Positions 1-13,091 of a DNA stretch of 64,000 bases are shown here, piece after piece. This stretch comes from Marchantia polymorpha subsp. ruderalis. Lineage: Eukaryota; Streptophyta; Marchantiopsida; Marchantiales; Marchantiaceae. How positions within the stretch are numbered: position 1 is the first letter of the stretch; each line of letters begins with the position of its first letter. The notes below the pieces were generated by a model that did no database searches, was not told the origin of the DNA, and saw only the letters and a list, made by a program, of their open reading frames with translations. The DNA is taken from the NCBI GenBank assembly GCA_037833965.1, contig AP031356.1:1262501-1326500 (forward strand), in the 5' to 3' direction. A program made the translations under genes and the position numbers.

Positions 1-3000
1 AACTTGAGCAATTCGTATGCCGATAGTCAAAGTTCTAGCTAAAAAAACATCCACTATGCTTTGATATTTGGAAACATCTCCAGTGACCTGTTGAAATAGT
101 TTTGGTTGCAAAAAAGTGTTGAGTAGATAGTTAAAGATAATGGTGCAAAGTAACAAATTGCCAAATAGCAATAAGGTATCTCAACCAAACGAAAACGTAA
201 CCAAAGATATTAGCCGTCGATATCTTGAACTTCTAGATTTTTGAGAATTAGAAGCTGAGATTTGATGAAAATAGCAATCTCTCCCCTCTCCCATTGGTCG
301 AGCACGTAGCGCCTCTCCCTAGAGTCTCGTGGCCTTTGGGCATCTTCATCAACTCTTTTCACATGTTGTTTATTCTTGTTTCATTACCATCCCGACAAGA
401 AAAATCCTTGTACCTTAAAATAGCATTGCTTTCATGTTTTCAAATTTCCACAATGTTGATGATGTCCATCATCTTCTCAATTGAAACCGCACTCACATAC
501 TTTGTTATTGAAAGTACTCAAATATTACACATCATCATACTCAACATCATGGATTTTTAATTAGATGATTTATTTTTTTTTCTTGTAACAATTGCTCTAC
601 CATTGCGTAAATAATGCTCTAATAAAAGAAGCTTATGGATTTGTTGATCTAAGCTTTTGGGTTTTGCCAGGAACAAAATGTTACTCTTGAGACTTTATGA
701 TTCTTGCAAGCTCTTTACTCCTCGCTTCCACTTGTTGTGAAGTGAGATTAGGATCTAATCATATTTTTAGCCCTTTGAAAATAGTTGATATGTTAGCCAT
801 GTTCGTATCATATTGAATTTCATCAACAAACTTAACAAAAATGACGCGAGTTTATGTTTCATTTTTTCCAATACAAAAAACCTGATCTAACTTTAAATTA
901 TGAACATGAAGTGTGTCTACAAAAAACTTGATAACAAGAATTTTCACATCTTCATTATTTTTTATTCCAATAAATTAAAAAACCAAAAATTATAATCTTC
1001 TTTATACAGAAAGATTGGTTGGCGTTTTCAGTTTTTTATTCTTTACATAAAAAAAATATAAGCAATATTTGTAGCTTTAGCATATGATTTAAATTTTTCC
1101 TCTAAAATACCTATCATCTCGTACAATCCTTGACTATTGGAAGTTGTCACTAATGATGATGTATTTCCTTGAACATACGTAAGAGTTTCAAAAATATTAA
1201 ACATCACGCTAAATCTATCTTGCATCACTTTTTTCATAATTTCTTGAGACTTTTTAAACTTCCAAAATTGAATATGTGCAAGAATAAAATAATCAATTTC
1301 TACCTTGAATTCTTGACAAAGTTTTTCCAATTGTTTCCAAATCACTTGTGCAAGTTTGAAGATTTCGTCTTGGAATGTGATTGTGTAATCAACTTCACAA
1401 TTTCAAAGTTACAACTTTGTTCCGTTTGAAAATTTGATCATTGGTGCGCAATGTCATATTTCAATTTTTCACAAATTTTTAGTTTCGTTTGACTTTTCAC
1501 ATAAAAAATATGGCTTCCATAAGATTGCAAATTCGATTTTAAAATATACAAAACCAAAATCAAAACTAAAAAAATGTCATAATGTTGCGTGTACACCTCT
1601 ATTTTGTTTTAAATTTCAAGCACTAATGCACAATAAATTTTCAAGTGTAGTATATCTTTCTATATTAATTTTTCTTTTTTTTGTCAAAAAATCCACATTA
1701 CTTTGAAAAGCTTTTCGACTGTGCATCTCTTTTGAAGTTTGTGACAACGTACTCCGAGTTATTGAAGATTTTTCATTGCCATCATATGCAATGCTATGCT
1801 CAAATAAAGATCCGACTCCAAACAAGTCTTACTCAATTTATTCTCAATGAGGATTTTGATACAAAATGCACTCTTTTTACATGATTTTTGGCAACATTCA
1901 ACGTTTATATAACGCATATTTACTCTATTTTTGAAAGCTTTTTTTTCTTTGTTCTTGATCTAATCTAATGATCTAATAGACTCATCAAAGTGATAATAGC
2001 AACTCTTTTTATAGTATTAAGCCTATAATAGTTGTATGCACACAAGGCATGTAGATTGACATCTTCACAAATCCAACTTTCATCCAACATTCAAGCAAAT
2101 AATGATTGACATCGTACATAATTTTATTTTATCAATGAAAGTGTTTGATTTTTTTTAAGCATAGACCATATTCAATTTTTCGTATGTAGTCATTGCTTTC
2201 TAATATTATTGTTAAAATATTGTCAAGTTTTTTTTAAATCCAATCATGATAAGACTACCATTTTGTCCGCACTATATAAAATTACCCTACGAGCAAGCTT
2301 TGTACGCATCTAACTACTATAATCATCAATCTCAAAATTTGAAGTAGATTTTACATTCACGTACTTTGTTTGAAGAAATCAAGATAAAAACATTATTTTT
2401 GTATTCTTTGATAATCCAATTTCAAATATATTTTTTGAAATTTTGACACTTGGAAAAAAATTAAAATTTCATTTATAGTATAAAAAATAATCTATAGATG
2501 GTTTAAAAATTCAATTCAAATATTTAACTATTTTAGCTAGTTTAACTATGATTATTTAGACCAATCAGTTTACAAGGTAGCAAACATATGATAGCTTTGA
2601 GTGACACAATGAGGATTTTTTGTATGTGAATTTTCTACTCCTTGAACATAATTTTGCTGAAACAAATCAAATAATTTTTGTACCAGAGTATGTCATTGTG
2701 AAAATAAATCCTAATTTATTATTTTTCTTGTGATTTTCAAACTTAATAAGCAATTTGATTAAAATTCTATGAAATACTTGTTATAATTTGCAATTGCAAT
2801 TTTTATTGAGAATTTTATTATTGCAAAAAAAAATTCAATGAAAGTTAGAGAGTATGCAACAAGGTGTTTCATATTCATGAGGAATAACCGCACAATAAAA
2901 GAACAAATTTACAAATGAGCACAAAATGTTGAATCATTTGATTAGTCATGAATATGTTTTGTAACAATAATTGGGATGATTTTTTTGATTATTCAAGCAA

Positions 3001-6000
3001 AATAAAAATTCAAATTAGACAATACTCATTGGTCAAAGTATTCAAGAATTGATGACAAAAGTTGTTTCACAATCTACAATATGTGAAAGTAAACACAATC
3101 AAAAAAAATAATCTTTAAATTATCAAATTTGATAATTAAAAGAGAAAAAAATTTGATCATATAATTATTTCATTTCATTATCATGAAGGAAAAAAAACTT
3201 TTTTATTTATAAATTTATAATATTAAGAAAAAATCATAATTTTTAATTTGTCAATTGATGTCAATCCAAAATGAATTATATTAATAACTATTTAATAGTC
3301 AACTTTTACCTTCGAATCACTTGATTGAATTTTGATATATTAACTTTTTAATCTAATAATTGTCAATGTTGATCCAACAATAATGTGAAAGTGGCATGCA
3401 ACAATGCTTGCACAAAGATTAATAATTTTAAATTTGTTAGTCATCTCAATTAAATGAGTTAAACCAAGATCAAAAATCAATATTTGATATTATAGTTAGC
3501 ATAAAATATATTTTCATTGATAACAATTTTGAAATTTTAAATTTTGAAATTTTCAATTTTCAATTTTAAATAATTTTAATAATTAAATTATATAATTTAG
3601 TTCAAATTTTGATCATATGAAATTTGACAAATCATATATTTTAGAATCTAAATTTCAGAATTTGCACATATATATTACAATAACGTTTTCATAAATAATA
3701 TGAAGCAAGATAACAATCACAAAAACTAATTGTATGAAGTCAAACATTGCAACTTCAATGAATTGATATTTTATTTTCAAGTATCATCAAATACAAGACA
3801 TGCTCAAATCAATCATTAAAAAAATAATTTGAACCAAAGATTGTTTTTTTCAAAAAATAAAATAAAATTTATGAAACAGATAAATATAAATAAAATTATA
3901 TTATAGTTACAATCTTATGTCATAAATAATTTGGATAAGGATAAAACTTATACATAATACTTATCATTAAATAAAATTTGAAACAACATTATCAAAATTT
4001 TCCTATACATTCTTTAAGCTAATACATTAGTTCATAAATAAATGAAAACAAATATATTAAGTTGAATTGATATGTTCATGATTTTGTTTATCTGAAAAAT
4101 ATTTATTTTATCATTGATTAAGAAATTATTATGTTTGTTTCTAAGTCTAACAAATCATTATCACAAATGTTGTTTCATCATTATGATAGTCAAATCATCA
4201 TTTATAATAACGCATCAAATGTTATGTTGACAATAAATCTTTAGCAAATATGATGATATATTTTAATCATTAATTTTCTTATTTTATTAATTTCAATCAA
4301 TGTGAATCACAAGCCATGAAACCTTTGAATAGTTACATGATAAAAAATTCGAAGATTAAATTAAGGTAAAGAAAAAAATATAAGATTATGAGATCATGTT
4401 TTAAAAAATGTGTTAAAGCAATAAAAAAGATCTATTGAAATTGTGAAAAAAAAAGACCATTTAAGAAAAATATTTGGTAAAATGATGTTTCATAAACAAC
4501 AGCAACCAAGAATGAGAAAAAAAACTTGTTTTACACAAAGTATGTTTTATGATGTCAACAACCGTGCAACTTTCACTTCATTATAAGAATTGTAAATTGT
4601 GTAGATAATTGAATTGTAAATTTTTACTATTCATAACATATTTGTTATAGAAAAAAATATATTTAATGTCTAATCAACATCAAGCATGTTAAAATGATTA
4701 AGATAAGACTAATGAGATTAATCTTATTAAATAGAACATATTATTCTGTTAATATTTGATAATTTTTGTAATAAATTGAAAAAAATCATCTAATATTCAG
4801 ATTGATTGCTAGTACATAATTCTTTTCGAAAAATAATAGATTTTTTTTTATGTATTAAGATGGAATATTTTGTGAAATATTATTTATGTAGATCTCAACA
4901 TAACATTGATTATTTGTGTAAGAACATGTTCATTTAATACAATGTTTTTTTACACTTTGATATAGTTAAAAAAAATTACAATTTCTTTTGCACTTAAAAT
5001 CACAATTTTCATAAAAAAAATCGGAATTTATACAAAGTGACATGTTTAATTTATCTCTCATTTTATTGATTATGGGTAGCTGTTTTTTATGTTGTATGTT
5101 ATCATTGTCTCAATCTTGTGTGAAGTTATTGTATACGTAAAAAGTCAAAGTTCTTTGTTGTTTTCAAAGAGTGTACTTTATAAGTTGTAAGTGAAAATAG
5201 CAAGATAATGACATTTTAATTAATAAATGATTTGAAATATACTTTTCAAAATTTGAGATTGATTGTCAATAAAACCAGATATACTTTTATCTGATTAATA
5301 TATAAATTTCAAATCATAATAATAGTTATGATAATAATATGATTTTGTATGGATTATAATAATTGATTTTTTGATAGTATTTTTTTATGTGTTTGTGATT
5401 TTGTTTGAACTGTTTCTGATTCAGAGTAGTTTTTTCATTGTTGTTTTTATGATAATATACATGATTTGATTTTAAAGAGAAAACTTATGATTATCGTTCA
5501 AGAAAAATTTAAATGATATGATTTGTAGATTGCTAAAATGTTAGTCTAGGTTAAAGCAATTCTATGGAAAATGAAACGAAATATGTTATGATTTCATAAG
5601 ATTGCAACACTATGTGTTTCATTCTTATGCATAAATGGGAATGATGATGGATTTATATTCGTACGTAGGTAGTGTAAATTTGACATGCATTTATATTATT
5701 GTGTTAAATATAGATTAAAAGTTCATGTAATATTAACTTGACAAATCTGTGTTAAAATTATTATTTTCCATACATACATGTTTATTTGAATATTTTAATT
5801 TGAAAATAAATTAAGTATATAACAGAAGAAATATAATTTAAAAATTTTATGGTTGATAATTTTATTCTTTCGTGTAAAAATATATATTTTTATAAAAATA
5901 TGAAGTTATTTTGAAAAAAAGGAGTCCTAATAAATGTTATTATACATGATAATATTACTTTTTTAATGAAACTTAATAATACATAGTCTATTACTCATCA

Positions 6001-6900
6001 CAAAAAATTATTTTTTTCCTGATTTAAAGATTTGTAGAATAAACGCTAAATTTGATTGTGATCAGTTATCACATTACTTCATGAATATGTACATCAAGGC
6101 ATTGTTCTCACTTTTAAAATAAAAGCATTGTAATGATGAAAAAATCTCATTCATGATTTTTACATGTTAGGCTTGAAAATAGTTGGATAATATTTTCAAT
6201 TTTTTGTATCTGCATATAAATAAAAAAACCAAGAGTCTTCGTAAATTTGGTAAATTTCAAAATTTCATATATCATATAATGTTAAAGTTAAATTTGTTTA
6301 CAAAATAATTTTGTAATAGATGTGTGGAAATTGAATTTACTTACTTACTTACTTACTTAAATAAATTTTATATTAAATAATTAAATTAAGATATATTCTA
6401 ATAAGTAAATTATCATTATATTAAAAATTCAAATATTTCCTTATATTTTGCTAGAAAGTAAATTGAAATTAAGTTTATCGAATTTGAAATACGTAATAAA
6501 CTAATTTTTTTTCTTCATTTCTCCTAAAATTATTATCAAAATGACTATTTTCATAAAGAAATGTAAATATCCAGAAATAAATTTCATTCTCGTGTCTTGT
6601 TTTTTAATATTTTTGTAGTGCATATATTTGTAGATTGAGTATAATGACATAAGATTGATTACATGCTTCATTTCATGATCAATTTCCTTTATTGTTTTTT
6701 TATATTCAAGTAGATTGAAATGAGGAGATTTGTGAAAAAATTTACAATACAAACATACCATAATTTTTTTCCGACATCAAATAGTTCAAGTATGTTGGAC
6801 GCAGCATCCGCTTTGTATTTGAAGCACATGCTTTAGTTTAGTCTTCACTTTATATCAAGATTGTATTTACAGTAATGTGATCTTATAGAATCAAACTTAA
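1..6900. other. AT-rich gene-free DNA
   Basis: This stretch is very AT-rich, with many A and T runs, and I could not support any gene in it. The most protein-like open frame is on - at 1043-1345 (100 codons, mixed composition), with further short open pieces on the same strand near 1616-1825. They may be remains of an old mobile element, but I recognise no domain. A short (ACTT)n run lies near 6337-6357. Nothing else stands out. Confidence 0.6.
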
Positions 6901-9660
6901 ATGACGAATGGGGACTTGGTTATGAAGTCGAAGTACACAGTGAAATAAAGTGGAGTTAAAATTAACGTGCACTGTCTTCAGCAAAGCTGAATTAGTAGGA
7001 AGTATTGCAGGTCAAGCACTAAGAGTTGCAAAGGTTACGTGCACAATCTCTACATTTTATGTTTGAAGTCGTATGAGCTATTTTCAATTAAGTAATAGAG
7101 GTTGCAAAGTGAGCATGCGAAGACAATGTTGGAATACTTTTAACTTATGAGATGGAACAAGTTACAATTGAGCTGTTTTTACTGGTATAGCATGAGAACA
7201 TACATATAGATATAAATAATTGACCATTATTCTTGTGCTGGATGCTTGGAATCATCTCACTGACTTGCACTCTCAATTTATTTCTGAAAAAAAAATCCTG
7301 ATATAAGAGATTGTAGGTGAGTTTGCGGGGCAGTCCAAGCGCATGCCAGACTGTTATTCGATTGTGCGACCAGGAATCCGAGGAATGAACATTCACGATG
7401 TTCGCACATTTGAAACATCTGCCTAATCGGTAGCTGTCATTCGAGACCGAGTCGAAGAAAGACCGGCCGATCACAACATGCGTAAGAACGACATCAACAA
7501 ACACTCTGTCCCGACCTTCCTCACGTTGCACCAACTCGTTCGATTCTCTGCGCCTCGGCATGCAAATATTCATTCCCCGTTTTGACTTTATCCCACGGAC
7601 CCCAATTCCAACTCATTGCAGCCGGCAGACAGCCCGAACAGGCAGGTGGAGTAGTACTGTACAGTAGTCCCGCGGTAGATACTTGCGAGCACGCTCTTTC
7701 TATCTTTGCATGTACGTTTTGTAATGTATGTGGTAAGGGGAAATGGCCCAGTTGCAGTGGATCATCGTCTACGCTAGTTGCTATGAATTAGGTGAGCTGC
7801 GATCTAGTACTGGAGATGGATTATGTAAGCATGGGGCTGGGGCCGGGCAGGGCAGCGCGGTGAGTTTATCGATGACCGGCGAGGAATATTTGCAGCCACT
7901 CGTGCTAACTTTGGACCATCTGCAGCTCGAGCATATCGATAATAACCACCCACAAACTCACGCCATTAGCCGTCCGCGTCCGCGTCCATCACCTCTCGAA
8001 CTGTGGTGGCTCGACCATGGGACCCGGTACTACTTTTACGGCGTCCATTAGCTCACGTCCCTCGTAGGCCTCCCCGCCCAGATTCCGCAAAGGAATTCAA
8101 TTCTCGAATCGGGAGATTCTTGACATTGTTGATCGGAAAGCGGATAAAAGAAAAGAAGAGAAGAGTCCGGGAGATAAAAGAAAGGTTCTAGTGGATCCAG
8201 CGGAAAAGGAATAAGACAAAACCACGGAGCCTGGATCCAGCACTCCATGAGTAGATGACTGGGACATGGAGTTACAGTACACGATTCTGTTACTGTAATG
8301 AATGCTTGGGGTGAGATTTGTCTGAAGTTCTTCCTTGCGCGAGGAGACTTGGTGCCGAGACCGGCCTCAAGCTCCGATGTACCAACCACCGGAATCTCTT
8401 TGTTTCCTCCTCAGCGTAACGCTACAAGAACCGTACTGCATGAGTGACCGGTTGGTACCCGGGTGCACACGTGTATCGACATGATTGCTCAAATTTCGGT
8501 AGGAAGCCGGGCGGACCGTTGGTCTTGGACCAACGGCACCGCGTTGTCACTGTACCGTCAGTCCCCGAGAGCAACTCGTCGCGGCACTTGATTGTGTGCA
8601 AGGCGTTTTCGCGGTCGGACAAAGAACCGCGTAGGGGAGAGGGGAGGGGGTCGTCCGTCGACATGCGGGCGTGGTTGCGTCGGACGGCGACGACGTCGAC
8701 CGAGGGAAGAAGGGAACGCGACATGTCGGTGGAAGATTCGAAGACCGTGCGAAGCGTACGTGTGGACCAATGAGGCGCGGGGGACGGAGGAAGGACGGGC
8801 CGGCCCGACGGGGAGGCTGGGCGCTCGCAGTAACCGGCGTGACTGTCAACAGAGGATTGTAGCAGCACCCAATGGGGGCGCCCGCTTTGACCGGCACGGG
8901 CGGGGCGGTCGCGGTCGCGGTCGCGCTGGTGGCCGGCCCCCCGCGTGCCTGGTTAGGGCGATGGAGCAGCTGCTGGCTGGGGCTGGTGCTGGTGCTGGTG
9001 CTGCAGCGCTCCCCCGGGTACCCGCGCTCCGTTCGCTGGCTGCTGGTGCTGCGCTGGGCTGGGCTGTAGGTGGCGGACGAGTGAGTGGCGCTGTGCAGCG
9101 AGCGGAGGCTTATGGTTGCGTGAGTGCGTGAGTAGCGTGCTATTTTCATTCGTGCCCAGGAGCGTCTCCAATCGTCCTGCTCTCCCTTGCCCTCCGTCCT
9201 GCTCGCTCGCATCGTTCGGTCGTCGTCTGCAGTCAGCGATCCGCCCTCGCCCGCGTTCTGCAGTTTCTTAAGGTGAGCATGGCTCTCTCTTGAAGTCACA
9301 TCGAGGCACCAACGAAGCAAGTGAAGACCGAGGACACAGAGAGTCAGAGAGCGAGATAGCGATAGGGAGAGAGAGACAGGCTTAAGAGAGTGGGAGTGGT
9401 TTTTTTTGGGGTGTTGGTGAGATATTTGTTCTTGCGAGTGTTGTTGGTTGGTTGCGTCTTGTGCTTCTCCGCCTCTGCCTGCCTGCCTGCCTCGAGCGCC
9501 GGTGCTTTTTCGTTTCGGAAATTCTTTGGGTTTGGAGCGCTCGTTCGTGCACGTTCTCATCTAAGGAGGCTTCTTGATCTTGCTGTTGCGAAGGGTGAAA
9601 GAAGGAGAGAGGACGGTTGCCACCAGACCTCCGGTCGTCCGCGTACAACAGTTAAGGTTC
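6901..9660. promoter_or_regulatory. GC-rich island upstream of the eIF1 gene
   Basis: Base composition changes sharply from the AT-rich DNA to the left. From about 7.3 kb, and strongly from 8.4 to 9.3 kb, the sequence is GC- and CpG-rich, with short GGTCGC and GCTGGT trinucleotide-type repeats around 8900-9000. A purine-rich GAGA tract lies around 9338-9378. Several long open frames overlap on both strands here, as expected of GC-rich DNA with few stop codons, and none resembles a known protein. The likely role is promoter plus 5' leader of the eIF1 gene that starts at 9661. AG|GTGAGC at 9271-9278 would be a good donor for a leader intron, but I cannot fix its acceptor. Confidence 0.5.
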
Positions 9661-11743
9661 ATGTCAGATCTAGATATCCAGATCCCTGGCGCCTTTGGTA
9701 CGTGTTCTCTCTGCCCGAAGTCGGTCGAGGCCATCTGTCGGTGGCCCAGTTTAGGTTAACCAGAAGGTCTTCAGTTTTTCAGTTTTCTCGGTTTCTCCAA
9801 TGATTAGGATGTTCCGCTCTTGTGCTTCCGTTTTCTAGACGCTGATCAGGAGGTTTCACCGATTGCGACTTGATTGCCTCTGAGGTTTTGAACATCATTT
9901 GTAACACACTTATTCGATGATCTGCCGTCCGCTTCACGGGTTTTGAGTTCCGTCGCGTTGTTTGTTTTGGCTTCTCGAGTGGAAGGTTATCTGACAGCTT
10001 CGTTGGCCCTACAGACCCATTTGCAGAGGCGAATGCTGAGGATTCGGGTGCAGGTTCTAAGGATTATGTCCATGTGCGGGTCCAGCAGCGAAACGGAAGA
10101 AAGAGTTTGACCACCGTACAGGGCCTCAAGAAGGAATTCAACTACAACAAAATTCTCAAGGACTTCAAGAAGGTGAGTCCATGTTCTCGTTTTTGGCTTG
10201 GTGCGGCCACATCTTGGTGTGGAGTCTTTAGGTAGTTCCTTTACGGATAGTGGGCAGATTTTCTGCCTTGTCTCGCGGATACGCCAATCTCCCCCCATTC
10301 TTCACAGAGCAACACGTCCTGTCAGATCGTCCTCCACCATCTCTCTCCCTTCCGATGATGGACAAACCGCGCCCTTCTAAGCCCTCCACGTCGATGAAAG
10401 CCAACTACGATTTCCTGCTCATTTGTCCTCGATCCCGTCTTTAGGAGGCAGCCGCCCCCTCATGTGGAGTTCTCCGTCATCCTTTTATCCTCTTTCTTCA
10501 TAGCTTGATCGATTATTTGCCATTGCCGCTTTCATCCTTCTCCGCTCCCAAAGCATCAAGGTTCCTAAACACACGCTGAGTACGGAAGTACTTGCATCAG
10601 CTGCTTCTGAACCACAATCAGTTCGGTCATCCTCGTCATCTTCACCTACAGTATGTTCGTGCAGTCTGGCTTTTCCCATCTTCATGATGCCATCCCAAAG
10701 TTTCCTCCTCGTGATCGGTTGGCCTTTCCGGTGGGGTCTTTTATCAAGGCAATCCCCTCCTTCAAGCTTACATTTCTGCCATCATTTTAGCCTGGAATTC
10801 GACAATATCGCAGCTGGTCTCGTAACTTCAACTTACAAGGTCACCTCACCTGTTTGTTCTCAATGTTTAGTATCCGTGGTTCTATGACTTCTCACCGATG
10901 TGACTAGGATTCTCCTCTCGGAAAGGTGGTTAAGGAAACTCTTTTCAGTAGAAACATCCATCATCCATCAAATCAATATATATGTTATAGATTAGCATGT
11001 CGGTCTCCAATTTACAAAGTCTACAACCGAAACTTGTTCCTCAATATTCTGTTTTGGCCCATAGCTCTTCCTAACCTCATCTCATTTGAGACCGTCTTGT
11101 CTCGCCTACACTCCGTATTATGGAACTCTTCAACTCAAGCCAATGTCCTTATCTGTTTTTACAGCCCCGTCGTGTATTCAGATTACTTCCCCTCATCCTT
11201 TCACGGACATAAATCTTCCTTTGTCCACTATGGGCAAACTACGTACTTTCGTTCTTCCCTCTAGAGCTTGTAACGGTTTTTCTAGAAGGCCCTTTGTTAC
11301 GAACGGTGACATTTCAGAGCTCTGACTTACGGATCGGATATACAAGCTGTTCGCCGCGGAAATGAGCAAGCTGCGTTTAATAGTAGCAATATAGGTCGTT
11401 CGGCTGAAGTACTTACATCCTCTTCAATCTTTTGGCTTGCGCAGGAATTTTGTTGCAACGGCACGGTTGTACAAGATCCCGAGTTGGGTCAAGTGATTCA
11501 GCTGCAGGGAGACCAGCGGAAGAATGTGTCGCAGTTCCTTGTTCAGGTGATTTGTGAATTTTTGAGGTTAAATTTAGGGTTGTGAGTTTTGTCGCGTCCT
11601 AGGCTGTTCATGCGTTAACCTCGTACATTCCGGACTCTTGCAGACAACGTGGATCACTCCTCATTCCTATCTATTAAAATTGTTTGTGTTTGTTTCAGGC
11701 TGGAGTTGTGAAGAAGGATCTGATCAAGATCCACGGATTTTAA
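9661..11743 (+). CDS. SUI1: Translation initiation factor eIF1 (SUI1), four exons
   Basis: Exons at 9661-9697, 10015-10172, 11445-11546 and 11699-11743 join to 342 nt, encoding 113 residues, the usual length of plant eIF1. All three introns are GT-AG and the phases close. The protein starts MSDLDIQIPGAFDPFAEAN and contains the SUI1 core, including GRKSLTTVQGLKKEF, CCNGTVVQDPELGQVIQLQG and the C-terminal KIHGF. eIF1 binds the 40S ribosomal subunit near the P site and enforces accurate AUG selection during scanning. The start is the first in-frame ATG that gives the conserved N terminus. The first intron falls twelve codons in, and the second is long (about 1.27 kb). There is no sign of damage, and identity is near certain from the nearly invariant sequence. 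Confidence 0.97.
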
Positions 11744-12946
11744 GCTCAATGTTTTCGCCTCCGTGGTTTATGTCAGCATCAGGGTGGTCACCAGGTCAAG
11801 TTGGAGGTTGAACCATTTGTGTAGAACGGGATGCTGGTTGAGTGTAGCAACCCGAGCATAACTGTGAGGGATTCTGCAGTGTACGTCAGAGATCTGGCTT
11901 GTGTTAGGTGCTCGAGGCTCTGCACTGCTGATACCTTTGTAAGCGTCCGGTTGCAATATGATTGACTGTTTTTATTTCCATGGTCCGAGGAGGTTCATAG
12001 GGGCTTTATGTCTCTATGACACTCTTTTGGCTTGCACATGATTGGACTTTTCTTTCTTATACTTTAATGGGCTGAAGAAGATAATAGAAGGTATTTTTAT
12101 TTCTATGAGACTCTTTGGCCATCACGCTCAGGTATGAGCGCGGCAAAGTCATGTTTAGAACGATGACTTACTGCAGCAATTGAAACCAGAAAGTGCGATT
12201 GACTGAATTTCCAATGCGGTTCTTTTGTTGACTAAGCCAAGACGGAGATCTTTGTACAAATCCCTATGTTTTCTGTCTGTTGTGTATGTATGCATGTGCG
12301 TTGTATTTTAGCAGCGGCCTTGCGTTTGTAAATGTACAATCAGCGTTGCTACTCAAAATTGTACGGAGTTTATGTGATATATGTTGTGTATTTCTCGACT
12401 TCTGTTGACATCTCCTCGTACAAGAAAGAGAATTTTCAAGCTGGGTACGAGCAGGCTTGGAAGTGATGAACCACAGAACTGACAAATATCAACAAATGCA
12501 CATAGGACAGGATGAAAATTTCTTCATGAACCTACTTTCTTAAGTCGTAAACCCGAAGTTTGAACGGTTATTGAAATTTCCTGAAGTAGTCTGGCAGGAT
12601 AAGAAATTCTGAGAGTAGAAATATCTCAAATGAATATTTCGGCTGGGAAAAATGAAAAAATAGTAAAAATATTCCCGTGAAAGAAGACAATTTCCAAATT
12701 TGATAGTTGTTACCCTCACATTATCGATTTTGAAGAATGAATATGTGGTAAATAATCATAATTGAATTGCACATAATGAGAAAAAGTTAAACGTAAAACA
12801 TGAAGATTTACATCGTGAGAAAGTCGATGAAAAGGTAGACTGTGAACAACATATGTTTCTTGAAGAAAACTTCAAATGTGCAGGCAAAAATATGTTCAAT
12901 GCCAGCGTAAACAGTGGTCAAGTGTAGATGGGACGAATGTTAATCT

Positions 12947-13091
12947 GCGATATATCCTCAACTGTAGAAGTTTGTGGTTACGGTGTGTACCCACTAACCA
13001 CATATACTTGCTAGACATTGCGATGTATCCTCAACTGTAGTAGTTTGCGGTTACGATGTGTACCACTAGCCACATATACTTGCTAGACATA
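12947..13091. repeat. Two-unit tandem duplication (about 73 bp each)
   Basis: Unit 1 begins GCGATATATCCTCAACTGTA at 12947. Unit 2 begins GCGATGTATCCTCAACTGTA at 13020. Both run through TTTG(T/C)GGTTACG(G/A)TGTGTACC to CACATATACTTGCTAGACAT. The units differ by a few substitutions and one base of length. There is no coding content. Confidence 0.85.

Noticed and set aside
1043-1345. 100-codon frame on - in AT-rich DNA with a fairly natural amino-acid mix
   Set aside because: No recognisable domain, no supporting neighbours and stops on both sides. It may be a relic of a transposon, but I cannot name it.
8547-9560. 337-codon open frame on - in the GC-rich island
   Set aside because: Low-complexity Ser/Arg/Thr/Pro composition, overlapping equally open frames on + and in other phases, and sitting in the probable eIF1 promoter/leader. 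This is what GC-rich DNA gives by chance.
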